63,042 bases of DNA from Candidatus Gastranaerophilales bacterium (GTDB lineage Bacteria; Cyanobacteriota; Vampirovibrionia; Gastranaerophilales; Gastranaerophilaceae): positions 1 to 63,042 of the forward strand of contig CANUDF010000003.1 of assembly GCA_947857085.1 (NCBI GenBank), given 5' to 3'. Each line of letters opens with the position of its first letter. Position 1 is the first letter of the stretch. A program made the position numbers and the translations under genes. This document shows positions 1 through 7,530 of this stretch, one piece after another. A model generated the notes under the pieces. That model made no database searches, had not been told where the DNA came from, and saw only the letters and a program-made list of their open reading frames with translations.

Positions 1-9
1 CCCCCCCCC
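1..9. repeat. Homopolymer tract, at least 9 C (G on the minus coding strand)
   Basis: Nine C residues at the window edge; the true length is unknown because the run may continue to the left. It lies inside the truncated leader gene and is one of only four G/C runs of nine or more in the window. Confidence 0.85.
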
Positions 10-46
10 TGCTAGCAAAGTAGTGATAGTGCATATTTGCGCCCAT
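1..46 (-). CDS. N-terminal leader of a poly-G tract gene, cut by the window edge
   Basis: A start codon at 46-44 on the minus strand follows a good ribosome site (GGAGG, 54-58) and a promoter (81-109). It reads MGANMHYHYFASR and then enters a run of G on the coding strand that reaches base 1. The layout, a short leader followed by a G run, matches the prepilin genes at 14337 and 38358, so this is probably another prepilin of that class. The pilin part lies outside the window, so the identity is inferred. A contig ending in such a run would not be surprising. Confidence 0.5.
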   Translation of the reverse strand, partial: MGANMHYHYFASRGG

Positions 47-80
47 TCTTAAATCCTCCATAATAATTGTGTACTTTCTT

Positions 81-109
81 ATTATACCAGTTTTATTAAT
101 TGGAGGCAA
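81..109 (-). promoter_or_regulatory. Sigma70-type promoter for the left-edge leader gene
   Basis: On the minus strand TTGCCT (109-104), a 17-base spacer and TATAAT (86-81) lie upstream of the ATG at 46. Both boxes and the spacing are near consensus. Confidence 0.6.
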
Positions 110-123
110 GAGGGAACAATTAA

Positions 124-264
124 TTATTTGTTGACGGTCAAGATAATTTCAGCCAGACGTCCGCCTTTTTTGGAATCAAAACGGATTTCCTTTTTTGTTT
201 CTTCCGGCTTGAAATCGTTTTTCTGATAATTAATTAAATATTTCATAAATTCTGGACTGAACAT
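124..264 (-). CDS. Small protein of unknown function, 46 aa
   Basis: The ATG at 264 is preceded by AGGAGT at good spacing and opens a 46-codon frame ending in TAA at 126-124. The product starts MFSPEFMKYL, is charged and lysine-rich in the middle (EETKKEIRF), and ends ILTVNK. There is no signal peptide or membrane segment, and I do not recognise a family. The ribosome site and clean frame argue that it is real. It lies upstream of, and in the same direction as, the left-edge leader gene. Confidence 0.5.
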   Translation of the reverse strand: MFSPEFMKYLINYQKNDFKPEETKKEIRFDSKKGGRLAEIILTVNK

Positions 265-374
265 AATACTCCTAGCACACATAATTTTAATCTACACATA
301 TATATTAAAACACCAGAAATTTAATAATTGCCAAATCTTAAAAAAATTTTTACATTTATATTAATAAATTTTAA

Positions 375-394
375 TGTTATAATACTTTCAGGAG
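375..394 (+). promoter_or_regulatory. Extended -10 promoter and ribosome site for sdaAB
   Basis: TGTTATAAT (375-383) is an extended -10 box. AGGAG (390-394) lies 9 bases before the ATG at 404. No good -35 box is seen at 17 bases, which is usual for extended -10 promoters. Confidence 0.55.
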
Positions 395-403
395 ATTTTA
401 CAA

Positions 404-1072
404 ATGAAGCAGACATCTATATTCGATATAATTTCGCCTATAATGATTGGCCCCTCAAGTTCTCACACAGCAGGAGCAGTTAGGTTAGGGCTTTTAGCTA
501 AAAACATTTACGGCGAAACTCCTAAAAAAGTTACATTTAAATTGTATAATTCATACGCACAAACCGGAAAGGGACATGGTACGGAAAAAGGCTTATTAGC
601 AGGTGTTCTCGGCTTAAGAGTTGATGATAGAAGAATAAAAAACATTTTTGAAGATGAAATCTCTAAAAATATCAATTATAAATTTGAGTATTATGAAGAT
701 TTTAAAAAACACCCTAATGCCGTTGATTTTATATTCGAAAACGGACGTACTATGAAAATTTACGGGGAATCAGTCGGGGCAGGCGAAGTCGCTGTAAGAA
801 AGATTGACGGCTTTTCAGTAAAACTTACGGGCAAATTTAACACATTAATGATTGTATATGAAGATATTCCCGGTATGATTTCGCATGTTACCTCATTAAT
901 TCAGGCAAAGAACATTAATATTGCATCTTTACACTGTGACAGATATGCAAAAGGCGAGGAAGCTTCAATGTGTATTTGTATTGACGGTGATTTAGATAAT
1001 GATGTTATTGATGCCGTAAAATCAATGGATAAAGTTTATTTTGTAAGTTATATAAAGAAATTGGAAGATTAA
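404..1072 (+). CDS. sdaAB: L-serine dehydratase, iron-sulfur-dependent, beta subunit
   Basis: This is the small subunit of the oxygen-sensitive [4Fe-4S] L-serine deaminase, which converts serine to pyruvate and ammonia. The family motif PSSSHTAG is at residues 17-24, and the last roughly 75 residues form an ACT domain (IPGMISHVTSLIQ), probably a serine-sensing regulatory site. At 222 aa the length is normal for the split-subunit enzyme. The stop codon is directly followed by the ATG of the alpha subunit, so the two are co-translated. The ribosome site AGGAG and an extended -10 box precede the start. Serine deamination fits a fermenting organism. Confidence 0.93.
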   Translation: MKQTSIFDIISPIMIGPSSSHTAGAVRLGLLAKNIYGETPKKVTFKLYNSYAQTGKGHGTEKGLLAGVLGLRVDDRRIKNIFEDEISKNINYKFEYYEDFKKHPNAVDFIFENGRTMKIYGESVGAGEVAVRKIDGFSVKLTGKFNTLMIVYEDIPGMISHVTSLIQAKNINIASLHCDRYAKGEEASMCICIDGDLDNDVIDAVKSMDKVYFVSYIKKLED

Positions 1073-1960
1073 ATGGAAACTAAAGGTATAAATACTTTTG
1101 AGCAATTATTAGAAACCTGTAATGCACGTGGAAAACGTATCTGGCAGGTTGCACAGGCTTATGAATCGGAATGGTGCGAAGTTCCTGTTAATTTGGTTAG
1201 AAAATGTGCAATGGAAAGTCTTCAAGCAATGAAAGAAGCAATAAGAACAGGTCTTCAATCAACCGAAATGTCAATGAGCGGTATGTGTGGAAATGATTGT
1301 GATAAACTTCAGAAACGTTTTGCTCAAAGGCCTGCGGTGTTTGGTAAAACATTTGAAAAAATTACAACTTATGCACTGGCAACAAGCGAAGAAAATATCA
1401 GAATGGGGAAAATTGTTGCCTGTCCGACTGCCGGTTCTTGCGGAATTGTTCCGTCTGTAATTATAGCAGTATCCGAAGATTTTAATATCTCCGAAGAACG
1501 GCAGGTAAATGCTTTGATTACAGCAGGTGAGATAGGAAGAATTATCTCAGCAAAAGTTTCTCTTGCAGGTGCTGTTGCGGGATGTCAGGCTGAATGCGGT
1601 GCCGCTGCTGCTATGGCGGCCGGTGCGGTTACACAACTTCTTGGCGGAACCCCGAAACAGGTTTTAAATGCTGTTGCTTTGGCCTTAAAAAATATTCTCG
1701 GGCTGACCTGCGATCCTGTTTGCGGTCTGGTTGAAGTTCCCTGTGTTAAACGTAATCCTTTTATGGCTATAATTGCTATGACTGCTTGCGAACTTGCTCT
1801 TTCTGATATTGAATCTAAAATTCCGGTTGACGAAGTTGTTGATGCTATGGACCAAACAGGTCAATTAATGTCGCCGGCATTAAAAGAAAGTTCTCTTGGC
1901 GGGCTTGCCAGAACAAAAACAGCCGTTGAACTTCAAGCTAAAATTTTTAATTGTAAATAA
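1073..1960 (+). CDS. sdaAA: L-serine dehydratase, iron-sulfur-dependent, alpha subunit
   Basis: This is the catalytic subunit that carries the [4Fe-4S] cluster. The conserved cysteines are visible at 171 and 175 (AGCQAECG), 213 and 217 (CDPVCG) and 224 (VPC), with the glycine-rich segment CPTAGSCGIVPS at 117-128. At 295 aa it is full length. It starts with no gap after sdaAB; its ribosome site (GGAAG) lies inside the end of sdaAB. The two subunits form the heteromeric enzyme that feeds pyruvate from serine. Confidence 0.93.
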   Translation: METKGINTFEQLLETCNARGKRIWQVAQAYESEWCEVPVNLVRKCAMESLQAMKEAIRTGLQSTEMSMSGMCGNDCDKLQKRFAQRPAVFGKTFEKITTYALATSEENIRMGKIVACPTAGSCGIVPSVIIAVSEDFNISEERQVNALITAGEIGRIISAKVSLAGAVAGCQAECGAAAAMAAGAVTQLLGGTPKQVLNAVALALKNILGLTCDPVCGLVEVPCVKRNPFMAIIAMTACELALSDIESKIPVDEVVDAMDQTGQLMSPALKESSLGGLARTKTAVELQAKIFNCK

Positions 1961-2054
1961 ATGTAACAAACTTTTTGGATTTTATCAATTCCTCATTAAT
2001 TAAATACTTTATATATATAAGATATATTGATATCTAAAAACGAGGAGTATAATT

Positions 2055-2264
2055 ATGAGTGAAAGAATTGAAGCAACAAAACCTATTGGTCAGGATTATA
2101 ATAAAGCTCAAGCTTTAGATAAATTTGATAATGAAAAGAAAATTAAGCAGACATCAATTTTCACGCCGTCATATAATAATATAGCATTTGCTCCGCAAGG
2201 CGGAATCGGTCAATTATTAAACGGCACTGGAAGTCAACCGTCTCAAACTGCGGTTCAAGCCTAA
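2055..2264 (+). CDS. Small protein of unknown function, 69 aa
   Basis: An ATG with a strong ribosome site (CGAGGAG) opens a 69-codon frame. The product is polar and probably disordered: a lysine-rich first half (KFDNEKKIKQ), then a stretch with SYNNIAFAPQGGIGQ and a Ser/Gln/Thr-rich tail. No signal peptide, membrane segment or known domain is seen. It stands alone between sdaAA and coaX. The NxxFAxxG stretch loosely resembles short phenylalanine motifs near the N-termini of other unknown proteins here (35259, 52573 minus). Confidence 0.55.
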   Translation: MSERIEATKPIGQDYNKAQALDKFDNEKKIKQTSIFTPSYNNIAFAPQGGIGQLLNGTGSQPSQTAVQA

Positions 2265-2287
2265 TTTTACAAAAAAGTTTGTTTGAT

Positions 2288-2319
2288 ATAAGATAGTCTC
2301 AGTAAAGGGACTATCTTAT
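2288..2319 (+). promoter_or_regulatory. Stem-loop holding the coaX ribosome site in its loop
   Basis: ATAAGATAGTC (2288-2298) and GACTATCTTAT (2309-2319) form a perfect 11-bp stem. The 10-base loop holds AAAGG, the only Shine-Dalgarno-like sequence before the coaX ATG at 2321. No U tract follows, so a terminator for the upstream small gene is possible but weak. A role in coaX translation is inferred. Confidence 0.5.
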
Positions 2320-2320
2320 T

Positions 2321-3100
2321 ATGTTATTAACCTCTGATATAGGAAATACTAATATTACTCTGGGACTTTTTGACAACGAAGCTCTCGTAGAAGAATTTAG
2401 ATTGGCTTCTGATAAAGATTTATCATTAGAGGAGTATGAGGTCCTTTTAAAATCGTTATTTAAGGATTTTTCAATTGACGGCTGCATTGTAGGTTCAGTA
2501 GTTGAAGAGCTGAATAATAAATTTATGAAAGCAATAAAAAATGTTTTTGGTATTGAACCTGTTTTTCTTACAAACGATATAAACACAGGTGTAAAAATCA
2601 AAACGGATTTTCCTGAGGAAGTCGGTGCTGATAGAATTGCTAATGCAGCAGGGGCTTATGTTTTATATAAAAAGCCGACAATTGTTGTAGATTTTGGCAC
2701 CGCAACTACATTTGATATAATAAATGCTGACGGCGAATTTATAGGGGGCGTTATTGCTCCTGGTATTAATCTGCAAATGAAAGTTTTGAATAAATTTACT
2801 TCAAAACTGCCGAGAATTGATGTGGCTATTTCAAGAAAGGCAATTGGTCATAATACAACTGATGCAATTTTATCGGGCGTTATTAGAGGTGCCGCTTGTA
2901 TGATTGACGGTCTTGTTGAACAATGTGAAGAAGAATTGGGGCAAAAAGCTGTTCTTGTTGCTACAGGCGGTTATTCCGGTTTGATTGCTAATTATCTTAA
3001 AAGGCCTTTTGATTATATTAATCCAACCCTTACCCTTGAAGGATTGAGACACCTTTATAACTTAAATGTTGTAAGTGAATTGCAGAAAGTTGCCCATTAA
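2321..3100 (+). CDS. coaX: Type III pantothenate kinase
   Basis: It phosphorylates pantothenate with ATP, the first step of coenzyme A synthesis. The ASKHA-fold motifs are present: DIGNTNI at 6-12 (catalytic Asp6), GADR at 102-105 and DFGTATTFD at 124-132. At 259 aa the length is typical. The start codon follows a stem-loop directly. The last 39 bases overlap the end of rex on the opposite strand, so the two genes converge without a terminator. Confidence 0.93.
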   Translation: MLLTSDIGNTNITLGLFDNEALVEEFRLASDKDLSLEEYEVLLKSLFKDFSIDGCIVGSVVEELNNKFMKAIKNVFGIEPVFLTNDINTGVKIKTDFPEEVGADRIANAAGAYVLYKKPTIVVDFGTATTFDIINADGEFIGGVIAPGINLQMKVLNKFTSKLPRIDVAISRKAIGHNTTDAILSGVIRGAACMIDGLVEQCEEELGQKAVLVATGGYSGLIANYLKRPFDYINPTLTLEGLRHLYNLNVVSELQKVAH

Positions 3101-3679
3101 GTTTTCGTTCCATACCTGAACTTCTTTAGGAACACTCAAAACTGTAGGAGTAAAGTTCCAAATATACTTTATGTTAGCAGCAACCAGAAAGTCTGCTGTT
3201 TTTTGCGCATATTTGCCCGGAACTGTTAAGATGGCTATATCAACATTGTTTTTTCTTGCCAGATTAGGCAGTTTTTCGACATCCAAAACTAAAAGTTTCC
3301 CGTTGATAGTAGTGCCTATTTTTTTTCTGTCATTATCAAATAGTGCAATTATGTTTAGGCCGTAATTTGTAAAATTGTCATATTTTGCAAGCGCCATTCC
3401 CAGATTTCCTGCACCTACTATAAAAGCTTTCTTTGTTTTAGAAAATCCAAGAGTTGTTTCAATTGATTTTTTAAGTTCTGCTATTATATAGCCTATTCTG
3501 GATTTGCCGGAATTATTTAAGATACTTATATCTTTTCGCACCTGAGAGTCATCAATATTTAGCAGCGAAGCTATTTGTCCGCTGGAAATATATGTTTCAC
3601 CGCTGTTTAAATAATCCTGTAAAATACAATGATATAAGGTTAAACGGTTAATTACTTTATCAGAAATTTTTTTCTCCAT
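3062..3679 (-). CDS. rex: Redox-sensing transcriptional repressor Rex
   Basis: Rex senses the NADH/NAD+ ratio and represses fermentation and respiration genes. The product has an N-terminal winged helix (about 1-75, with SGQIASLLNIDDSQVRKD) and a Rossmann fold with GAGNLG at 89-94. I chose the ATG at 3679 because MEKKISDKVI matches a normal Rex start and gives 205 aa; a start further upstream would add 38 unrelated residues and read through a terminator. An extended -10 box ends 6 bases before this ATG, so the transcript is probably leaderless. Confidence 0.92.
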   Translation of the reverse strand: MEKKISDKVINRLTLYHCILQDYLNSGETYISSGQIASLLNIDDSQVRKDISILNNSGKSRIGYIIAELKKSIETTLGFSKTKKAFIVGAGNLGMALAKYDNFTNYGLNIIALFDNDRKKIGTTINGKLLVLDVEKLPNLARKNNVDIAILTVPGKYAQKTADFLVAANIKYIWNFTPTVLSVPKEVQVWNENLMGNFLQFTYNI

Positions 3680-3685
3680 ATTAAC

Positions 3686-3694
3686 ATTATAGCA
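3686..3694 (-). promoter_or_regulatory. Extended -10 promoter of rex, leaderless type
   Basis: TGCTATAAT on the minus strand ends 6 bases before the rex ATG at 3679, and no Shine-Dalgarno sequence fits in between. Transcription would begin at or within a base or two of the start codon. Confidence 0.6.
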
Positions 3695-3697
3695 CAT

Positions 3698-3729
3698 AAA
3701 AACACGAGGACTTAATATCCTCGTGTTTT
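3698..3729 (-). terminator. Intrinsic terminator after the prepilin at 3759-4520
   Basis: AAAACACGAGGA and TCCTCGTGTTTT form a perfect 12-bp stem around a 7-base loop, flanked by A and T runs. It separates the prepilin gene from rex on the same strand. Confidence 0.8.
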
Positions 3730-3758
3730 GGGGTTTGCTGTAAAATTTTATGATTACT

Positions 3759-4520
3759 TTATTTGCCGAACAATACTGATCTAGCTGCATCATTACCCGG
3801 TTCTACTGTTTGTCCGTATAGGAACACAGGATAAATATCTGTTATACCTGAAGCTTCAACCTGACATGCTCCGCTTGTAGTTCCATTAGGGGTACCGGTA
3901 CCGCCTTCAATACCCTGTGTACATGCAATAGGTGAGTTCGGGTTAGTTGCACCATTTACATCGATAAACCCAATACAGGAGTCATTTTTTGCAGAACAAT
4001 TAGCTGCTTTACCATTATATGCAAATGCTGTACCATCTGCAAATGCAAACACTGACCAATCGGCTTCTGTTAAAGTAATTTCTTTGTTGTAATCAATTTC
4101 GGTTCCTTCGGCAGTACATCCGTCTATCTCATCTACGTCATCAGCAGTACAGGTGTAGTTGCTGATAGTAAATTCAAGCTTTGCAGGAAATTCGTAAGTA
4201 TCTGTAATGTTTGTTGCAGACTGCATTCTGTTTCTTAGAATGTAAGACATTGTTTTTGATGTTGTACCGTCTGCATCTGCCCCTTTTGCACTGTCCGGCT
4301 CTGCAACTAATGAAGTCAAGTCATAGTCTTCAAGTGCTACATTCATTAGAATTGCCTGATTTAAAGTAGAGAGAGCTTTTTTGTATGCTGTTTTAAACTG
4401 TGCTCCGTTTGTGTTTGAAATCAATGTAGGAATAGTCATTGCCGCAACTACACCGATAATACCCAGAGTAATTAATACTTCGGCCAGAGTAAATCCTTGT
4501 CGTCTCATCATGTTTTTCAC
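3759..4520 (-). CDS. Type IV prepilin-like protein with intact short leader
   Basis: The N-terminus MKNMMRRQG then FTLAEVLITLGIIG is a prepilin leader with cleavage after Gly9, Phe at +1 and Glu at +5, followed by the long hydrophobic helix. The rest (253 aa in all) is a variable periplasmic domain with several cysteines (CTADDVDEIDGC, CSAKNDSC, CTQG). It would be cleaved by PilD and built into a type IV pilus or pseudopilus. No homopolymer interrupts the leader, unlike the genes at 14337, 38358 and 59312. A terminator follows. Confidence 0.88.
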   Translation of the reverse strand: MKNMMRRQGFTLAEVLITLGIIGVVAAMTIPTLISNTNGAQFKTAYKKALSTLNQAILMNVALEDYDLTSLVAEPDSAKGADADGTTSKTMSYILRNRMQSATNITDTYEFPAKLEFTISNYTCTADDVDEIDGCTAEGTEIDYNKEITLTEADWSVFAFADGTAFAYNGKAANCSAKNDSCIGFIDVNGATNPNSPIACTQGIEGGTGTPNGTTSGACQVEASGITDIYPVFLYGQTVEPGNDAARSVLFGK

Positions 4521-4620
4521 CTTTCGTTTATCTCCTAAATCTGCATCCCAAAATTAGGTATAAAATATTTATACCCAGTGACTAATTCTTTATAACTATA
4601 TGTAAAGAAAAATTAATACT

Positions 4621-4645
4621 TTAGAATTAGTTTTTCTAATTCTAA
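4621..4645 (-). terminator. Intrinsic terminator of the pdxJ operon
   Basis: TTAGAATTAG and CTAATTCTAA form a perfect 10-bp stem with a 5-base loop just after the stop codon of the 4646-4960 gene. The stem is AT-rich, so its strength is uncertain. Confidence 0.55.
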
Positions 4646-4960
4646 TTAATTATTTTTACGATTTTCTTCTTGTTTTAAAAAGTCGCAAAGCTGCTCCAAA
4701 CGCTTATCTTCCATTGCATCAATTAGTTCTTGAATATCTTTTATTTTGTTGAGAGCAAATCCTGTTTCAGCGATTAATACACAATCGTTGCAGAGTCTGT
4801 AACCACTGTATTCTATTGAACCGGCAAGTGATTTTTCCTGACCGCAGCAGTCGCATTCAAACATTTCATGTTCCAGAGAAGGGTCTTCTTCAAGGTCATC
4901 AATCACCATTTGGGCAGCGATTTCCTGCATTTCTTTTACAATTTCTTCTTCTGACTTCAT
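4646..4960 (-). CDS. Small zinc-ribbon-like protein, 104 aa, downstream of pdxJ
   Basis: A cytosolic acidic protein with an N-terminal charged helix and a central pair of cysteine knuckles (CDCCGQ and CNDC, about 20 residues apart) that looks like a zinc ribbon, then a helical tail. Its start overlaps the pdxJ stop (TAATG), so it is translationally coupled to pdxJ. I do not recognise the family, and no link to vitamin B6 synthesis is shown by the sequence. A stem-loop follows the stop codon. Confidence 0.65.
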   Translation of the reverse strand: MKSEEEIVKEMQEIAAQMVIDDLEEDPSLEHEMFECDCCGQEKSLAGSIEYSGYRLCNDCVLIAETGFALNKIKDIQELIDAMEDKRLEQLCDFLKQEENRKNN

Positions 4961-5670
4961 TATTTCACCAAATCTTTCATTTCTTTAACAGCTTCCGGAA
5001 GTCCGATAAATATGGCACGTGAGATAATACTATGACCAATATTTAATTCATATAAACCCGGTATTTCGTGCATTCTGTAAACATTGTCGTAGTTAAGACC
5101 ATGTCCGGCATTAACTTTCAGACCGAGTGATTGCGCAAGTGCGGCTGAGTTTTTAAGTTTTAAAAATTCAGTTTCTTCTTCAATTGTTCCGAATTTTTCG
5201 GAATATTGGCCGGTGTGCATTTCAATAAATTGAGCGCCTGTTTTTGCGGAGGCTTGAACCTGATCTTCTGTCGGGTCTATAAATAAGCTTACCAAAATTC
5301 CCGCATCAACTAGCGGTTTCACAAATGTGGTAACTTTTTCAAGCTGACCTGCAACATCAAGTCCGCCCTCGGTTGTTACTTCCTGTCTTTTTTCAGGAAC
5401 AAGACAGACTGAGTGAGGTTTGATTTCAAGCGCTATTTTCTGCATTTCATCGGTAACCGCCATTTCTAAATTCAGGTTTGTTTTAAGTGTCTGAATTAAT
5501 GTTTTGACGTCGCTGTCTTTAATATGTCTTCTGTCTTCTCTTAAGTGTGTTGTAATGGATGTTGCACCGTTAAGTTCGCAGATTTCAGCTGCTTTTATTG
5601 TATCGGGTTCAACTCCTCCTCTTGCATTTCTTAATGTGGCAACGTGATCTATATTTACGCCTAGTAACAT
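4960..5670 (-). CDS. pdxJ: Pyridoxine 5'-phosphate synthase
   Basis: It condenses 1-deoxy-D-xylulose 5-phosphate with 3-amino-2-oxopropyl phosphate to give pyridoxine 5'-phosphate, the last ring-forming step of the DXP-dependent vitamin B6 route. The TIM-barrel signatures are clear: [16 protein letters not shown] at the start, [17 protein letters not shown] and [12 protein letters not shown] near the end. At 236 aa it is full length. It is the first gene of a two-gene operon with the zinc-ribbon protein. The DXP route agrees with a proteobacterial or cyanobacterial type of B6 synthesis. Confidence 0.95.
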   Translation of the reverse strand: MLLGVNIDHVATLRNARGGVEPDTIKAAEICELNGATSITTHLREDRRHIKDSDVKTLIQTLKTNLNLEMAVTDEMQKIALEIKPHSVCLVPEKRQEVTTEGGLDVAGQLEKVTTFVKPLVDAGILVSLFIDPTEDQVQASAKTGAQFIEMHTGQYSEKFGTIEEETEFLKLKNSAALAQSLGLKVNAGHGLNYDNVYRMHEIPGLYELNIGHSIISRAIFIGLPEAVKEMKDLVK

Positions 5671-5680
5671 TTCTCTCCTT

Positions 5681-5836
5681 TTATTCTTCTTTTAGTTTTT
5701 TAATCTTAATCCCATCGGCTTCAATTTCAAGTGACACCTTATCTAATACAGGATTGATTCCAAATCCTTCAAGTATAGATTTTGGTATAATTAAACCCCA
5801 GCTGTTGCCTATATTGCGAAGTTTTTTAATAATCAT
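5681..5836 (-). CDS. AbrB/MazE-type antitoxin-like DNA-binding protein, 51 aa
   Basis: [27 protein letters not shown] is a swapped-hairpin AbrB/SpoVT fold, typical of small antitoxins and transition-state regulators. The start at 5836 has AGGAG upstream and gives 51 aa; a longer frame upstream reads through the operator and is rejected. It is divergent from the 5931 gene across a perfect 40-bp palindrome, which it may bind. No MazF- or PemK-like toxin is adjacent. Confidence 0.7.
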   Translation of the reverse strand: MIIKKLRNIGNSWGLIIPKSILEGFGINPVLDKVSLEIEADGIKIKKLKEE

Positions 5837-5874
5837 TGTTATTACTCCTGTTGCTATTATTATAAAGCAAATAC

Positions 5875-5920
5875 TTGACTTTTTGTAGCTACCTATGTTA
5901 TAACATAGGTAGCTACAAAA
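5875..5920 (+). promoter_or_regulatory. Perfect 40-bp palindromic operator over a promoter
   Basis: Bases 5881-5920 are a perfect palindrome with no loop (half-site TTTTGTAGCTACCTATGTTA). TTGACT (5875-5880), a 17-base spacer and TTATAA (5898-5903) form a plus-strand promoter whose -10 box is the centre of the palindrome. A dimeric or tetrameric repressor bound here would block transcription of the 5931 gene and probably of the divergent AbrB-like gene. Confidence 0.75.
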
Positions 5921-5930
5921 GGGAGATATT

Positions 5931-6125
5931 ATGAATAAAAGCAAGCACAGTTTTGATGAAAGATTTGAAATAATAACAGATGGTGTCAATATTTTGTATG
6001 TTTATTTACATCTGTTAAAAGGCTATACAGAAATGGAAGGCACAAGCAATAATGAGGTTGCAATAATAGATATATTTATGGACAACATTATTGAAGAAAT
6101 TGATAAAATTTCCAGCTGCGTTTAG
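5931..6125 (+). CDS. Unknown 64-aa protein divergent from the AbrB-like gene
   Basis: The ATG at 5931 has GGGAG upstream and lies 10 bases after the palindromic operator. The product is small and acidic in its second half (IDIFMDNIIEEIDKI), probably helical, without a signal peptide. I do not recognise a family. Divergence from an antitoxin-like gene across a shared operator raises the possibility of a toxin or co-regulator, but nothing in the sequence proves it. The stop codon overlaps the stop of murT (TTAG, 6122-6125). Confidence 0.55.
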   Translation: MNKSKHSFDERFEIITDGVNILYVYLHLLKGYTEMEGTSNNEVAIIDIFMDNIIEEIDKISSCV

Positions 6126-7450
6126 TATTTACTTATTTTTAACAAAGCCGTGTATGACGGCAGAATTGTTATTTTTTCGTCGCTTTTAATTGAACCTGTA
6201 ACAAATTTAATTGCTTTTTTTACATCGGGTTCAACTATAATTTTTTCTTTAGGAAGCCCTGCATATTTAAGTCTTGCGGCCATGTCATACGCTCTTATGC
6301 CTGAAGTTACAACAAGCTTTTGTGCATTTTTTAACTGTTCAAAATCACTGTCCCAGAGCCATGAGATATCTCTACCGTCTGCATAATCATCATTTATTGC
6401 AATAATTATATTTGAATTTAAATCGACTGTTTTTAATACTTCACTTGCACCGGCAGGGTTTTTAATCAACTGTATAAGTGTCTTGTGTCCGTTTATAATT
6501 CTTGTTTCAGTTCGTCCGAAAATTGAGTGAAAGCTGTTCAGTGCATTTTGGATTTTTTCCTGAGTTAAACCGTTTTCAAATGCTGTAGTAATCGCGGCCA
6601 GAGCATTATAGGCATTGTACAGGCCTACAAGGTTTACTTTAAACTCAAATGTTATTCCGTTATGTTCAACTGATAATATTGAATAATCATCAAATATTTT
6701 TACCTTTGCGGAATAATCACATTTCTCACGCTTATAACCGCATTTTTCGCAGTAATAATGTCCTTGTTGTGCATAAAACCTGTTTGTGTATTTTAACGGT
6801 TCCCCGCATATACAATTAAATACTTCTTGCGGGGCGTTAGATTCATCTTTGTATCTGCAATTATATTCAATCTCATCAAACCCATAATATACAGCCGGAT
6901 TGTTTTTTGCAAAAGAAGCTACAATCGGGTCATCCGCATTCAAAATAAGTTTTAAATCAGGATTTTTGGCAATTGCTTCCTGAATAATTTTTGCAGTGAA
7001 ATCAAGTTCTCCGTATCTGTCTAACTGGTCGCGGAAAAGGTTTGTCACTACAAGGAAATCGCCTTTTACAAAATCATAAACTTTTGTAAGGTAAGCTTCA
7101 TCTGTTTCAATTACCGCATAATCAAATTTTTTAAAAGGGCTTATATCAATGGCAAATACGTTTGCTATTCCTGTGAGCATGTTTGCACCTTTCAGGTTAT
7201 GAACAACTTTTTTACCGGCGTTTCCCAGAATATGTGCGATAAGCCCTGAAGTTGTTGTTTTACCGTTTGTTCCGGTTATATTTATAAATTTATGTTTTAT
7301 ATATTTTCTGGAAAAAGAAAGAAAATCGGGACATATTTTCAGTGCAATGTATCCTGCATAAGAAGTTCCCGGTTTTTTCAAAAGCTTAAGCCCGAGAAAT
7401 GCAGCTTTTGCACTAAATAATGCTGTATAAAATTTTAATGTTTTAATCAT
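6122..7450 (-). CDS. murT: MurT-like Mur ligase (lipid II isoglutaminyl synthase subunit family)
   Basis: A Mur-ligase central domain with the ATP motif GTNGKTTT at 60-67 is followed by a four-cysteine zinc ribbon inserted near the middle (CICG and CEKCGY) and a C-terminal DUF1727 domain, the MurT layout. At 442 aa the length matches. MurT with the glutaminase GatD amidates D-glutamate of the peptidoglycan stem. No gatD is found in this window, so either it lies elsewhere or this protein acts differently. Amidation by MurT/GatD is best known from Gram-positives. Confidence 0.82.
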   Translation of the reverse strand: MIKTLKFYTALFSAKAAFLGLKLLKKPGTSYAGYIALKICPDFLSFSRKYIKHKFINITGTNGKTTTSGLIAHILGNAGKKVVHNLKGANMLTGIANVFAIDISPFKKFDYAVIETDEAYLTKVYDFVKGDFLVVTNLFRDQLDRYGELDFTAKIIQEAIAKNPDLKLILNADDPIVASFAKNNPAVYYGFDEIEYNCRYKDESNAPQEVFNCICGEPLKYTNRFYAQQGHYYCEKCGYKREKCDYSAKVKIFDDYSILSVEHNGITFEFKVNLVGLYNAYNALAAITTAFENGLTQEKIQNALNSFHSIFGRTETRIINGHKTLIQLIKNPAGASEVLKTVDLNSNIIIAINDDYADGRDISWLWDSDFEQLKNAQKLVVTSGIRAYDMAARLKYAGLPKEKIIVEPDVKKAIKFVTGSIKSDEKITILPSYTALLKISKY

Positions 7451-7503
7451 AAATAGTCCTATGAGTGTATTCCAATTTAATAGAATTTATTCTATACTTC
7501 AAA

Positions 7504-7509
7504 TATAAT
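7504..7509 (+). promoter_or_regulatory. -10 box before the 7531 gene
   Basis: TATAAT lies 21 bases before the ATG at 7531. It supports that start over the GTG at 7465, which lies upstream of this box. No clear -35 box. Confidence 0.4.
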
Positions 7510-7530
7510 ACAAAAGTAAGAATTATAAAA

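Noticed and set aside
3680-3793. Longer rex reading frame starting at 3793
   Set aside because: It adds 38 residues unlike any Rex N-terminus, overlaps the upstream prepilin gene and reads through a terminator hairpin and the rex -10 box.
5837-5989. Longer reading frame of the AbrB-like gene
   Set aside because: The extra 51 residues are a translation of the palindromic operator and of the start of the divergent gene; the ATG at 5836 has its own AGGAG.
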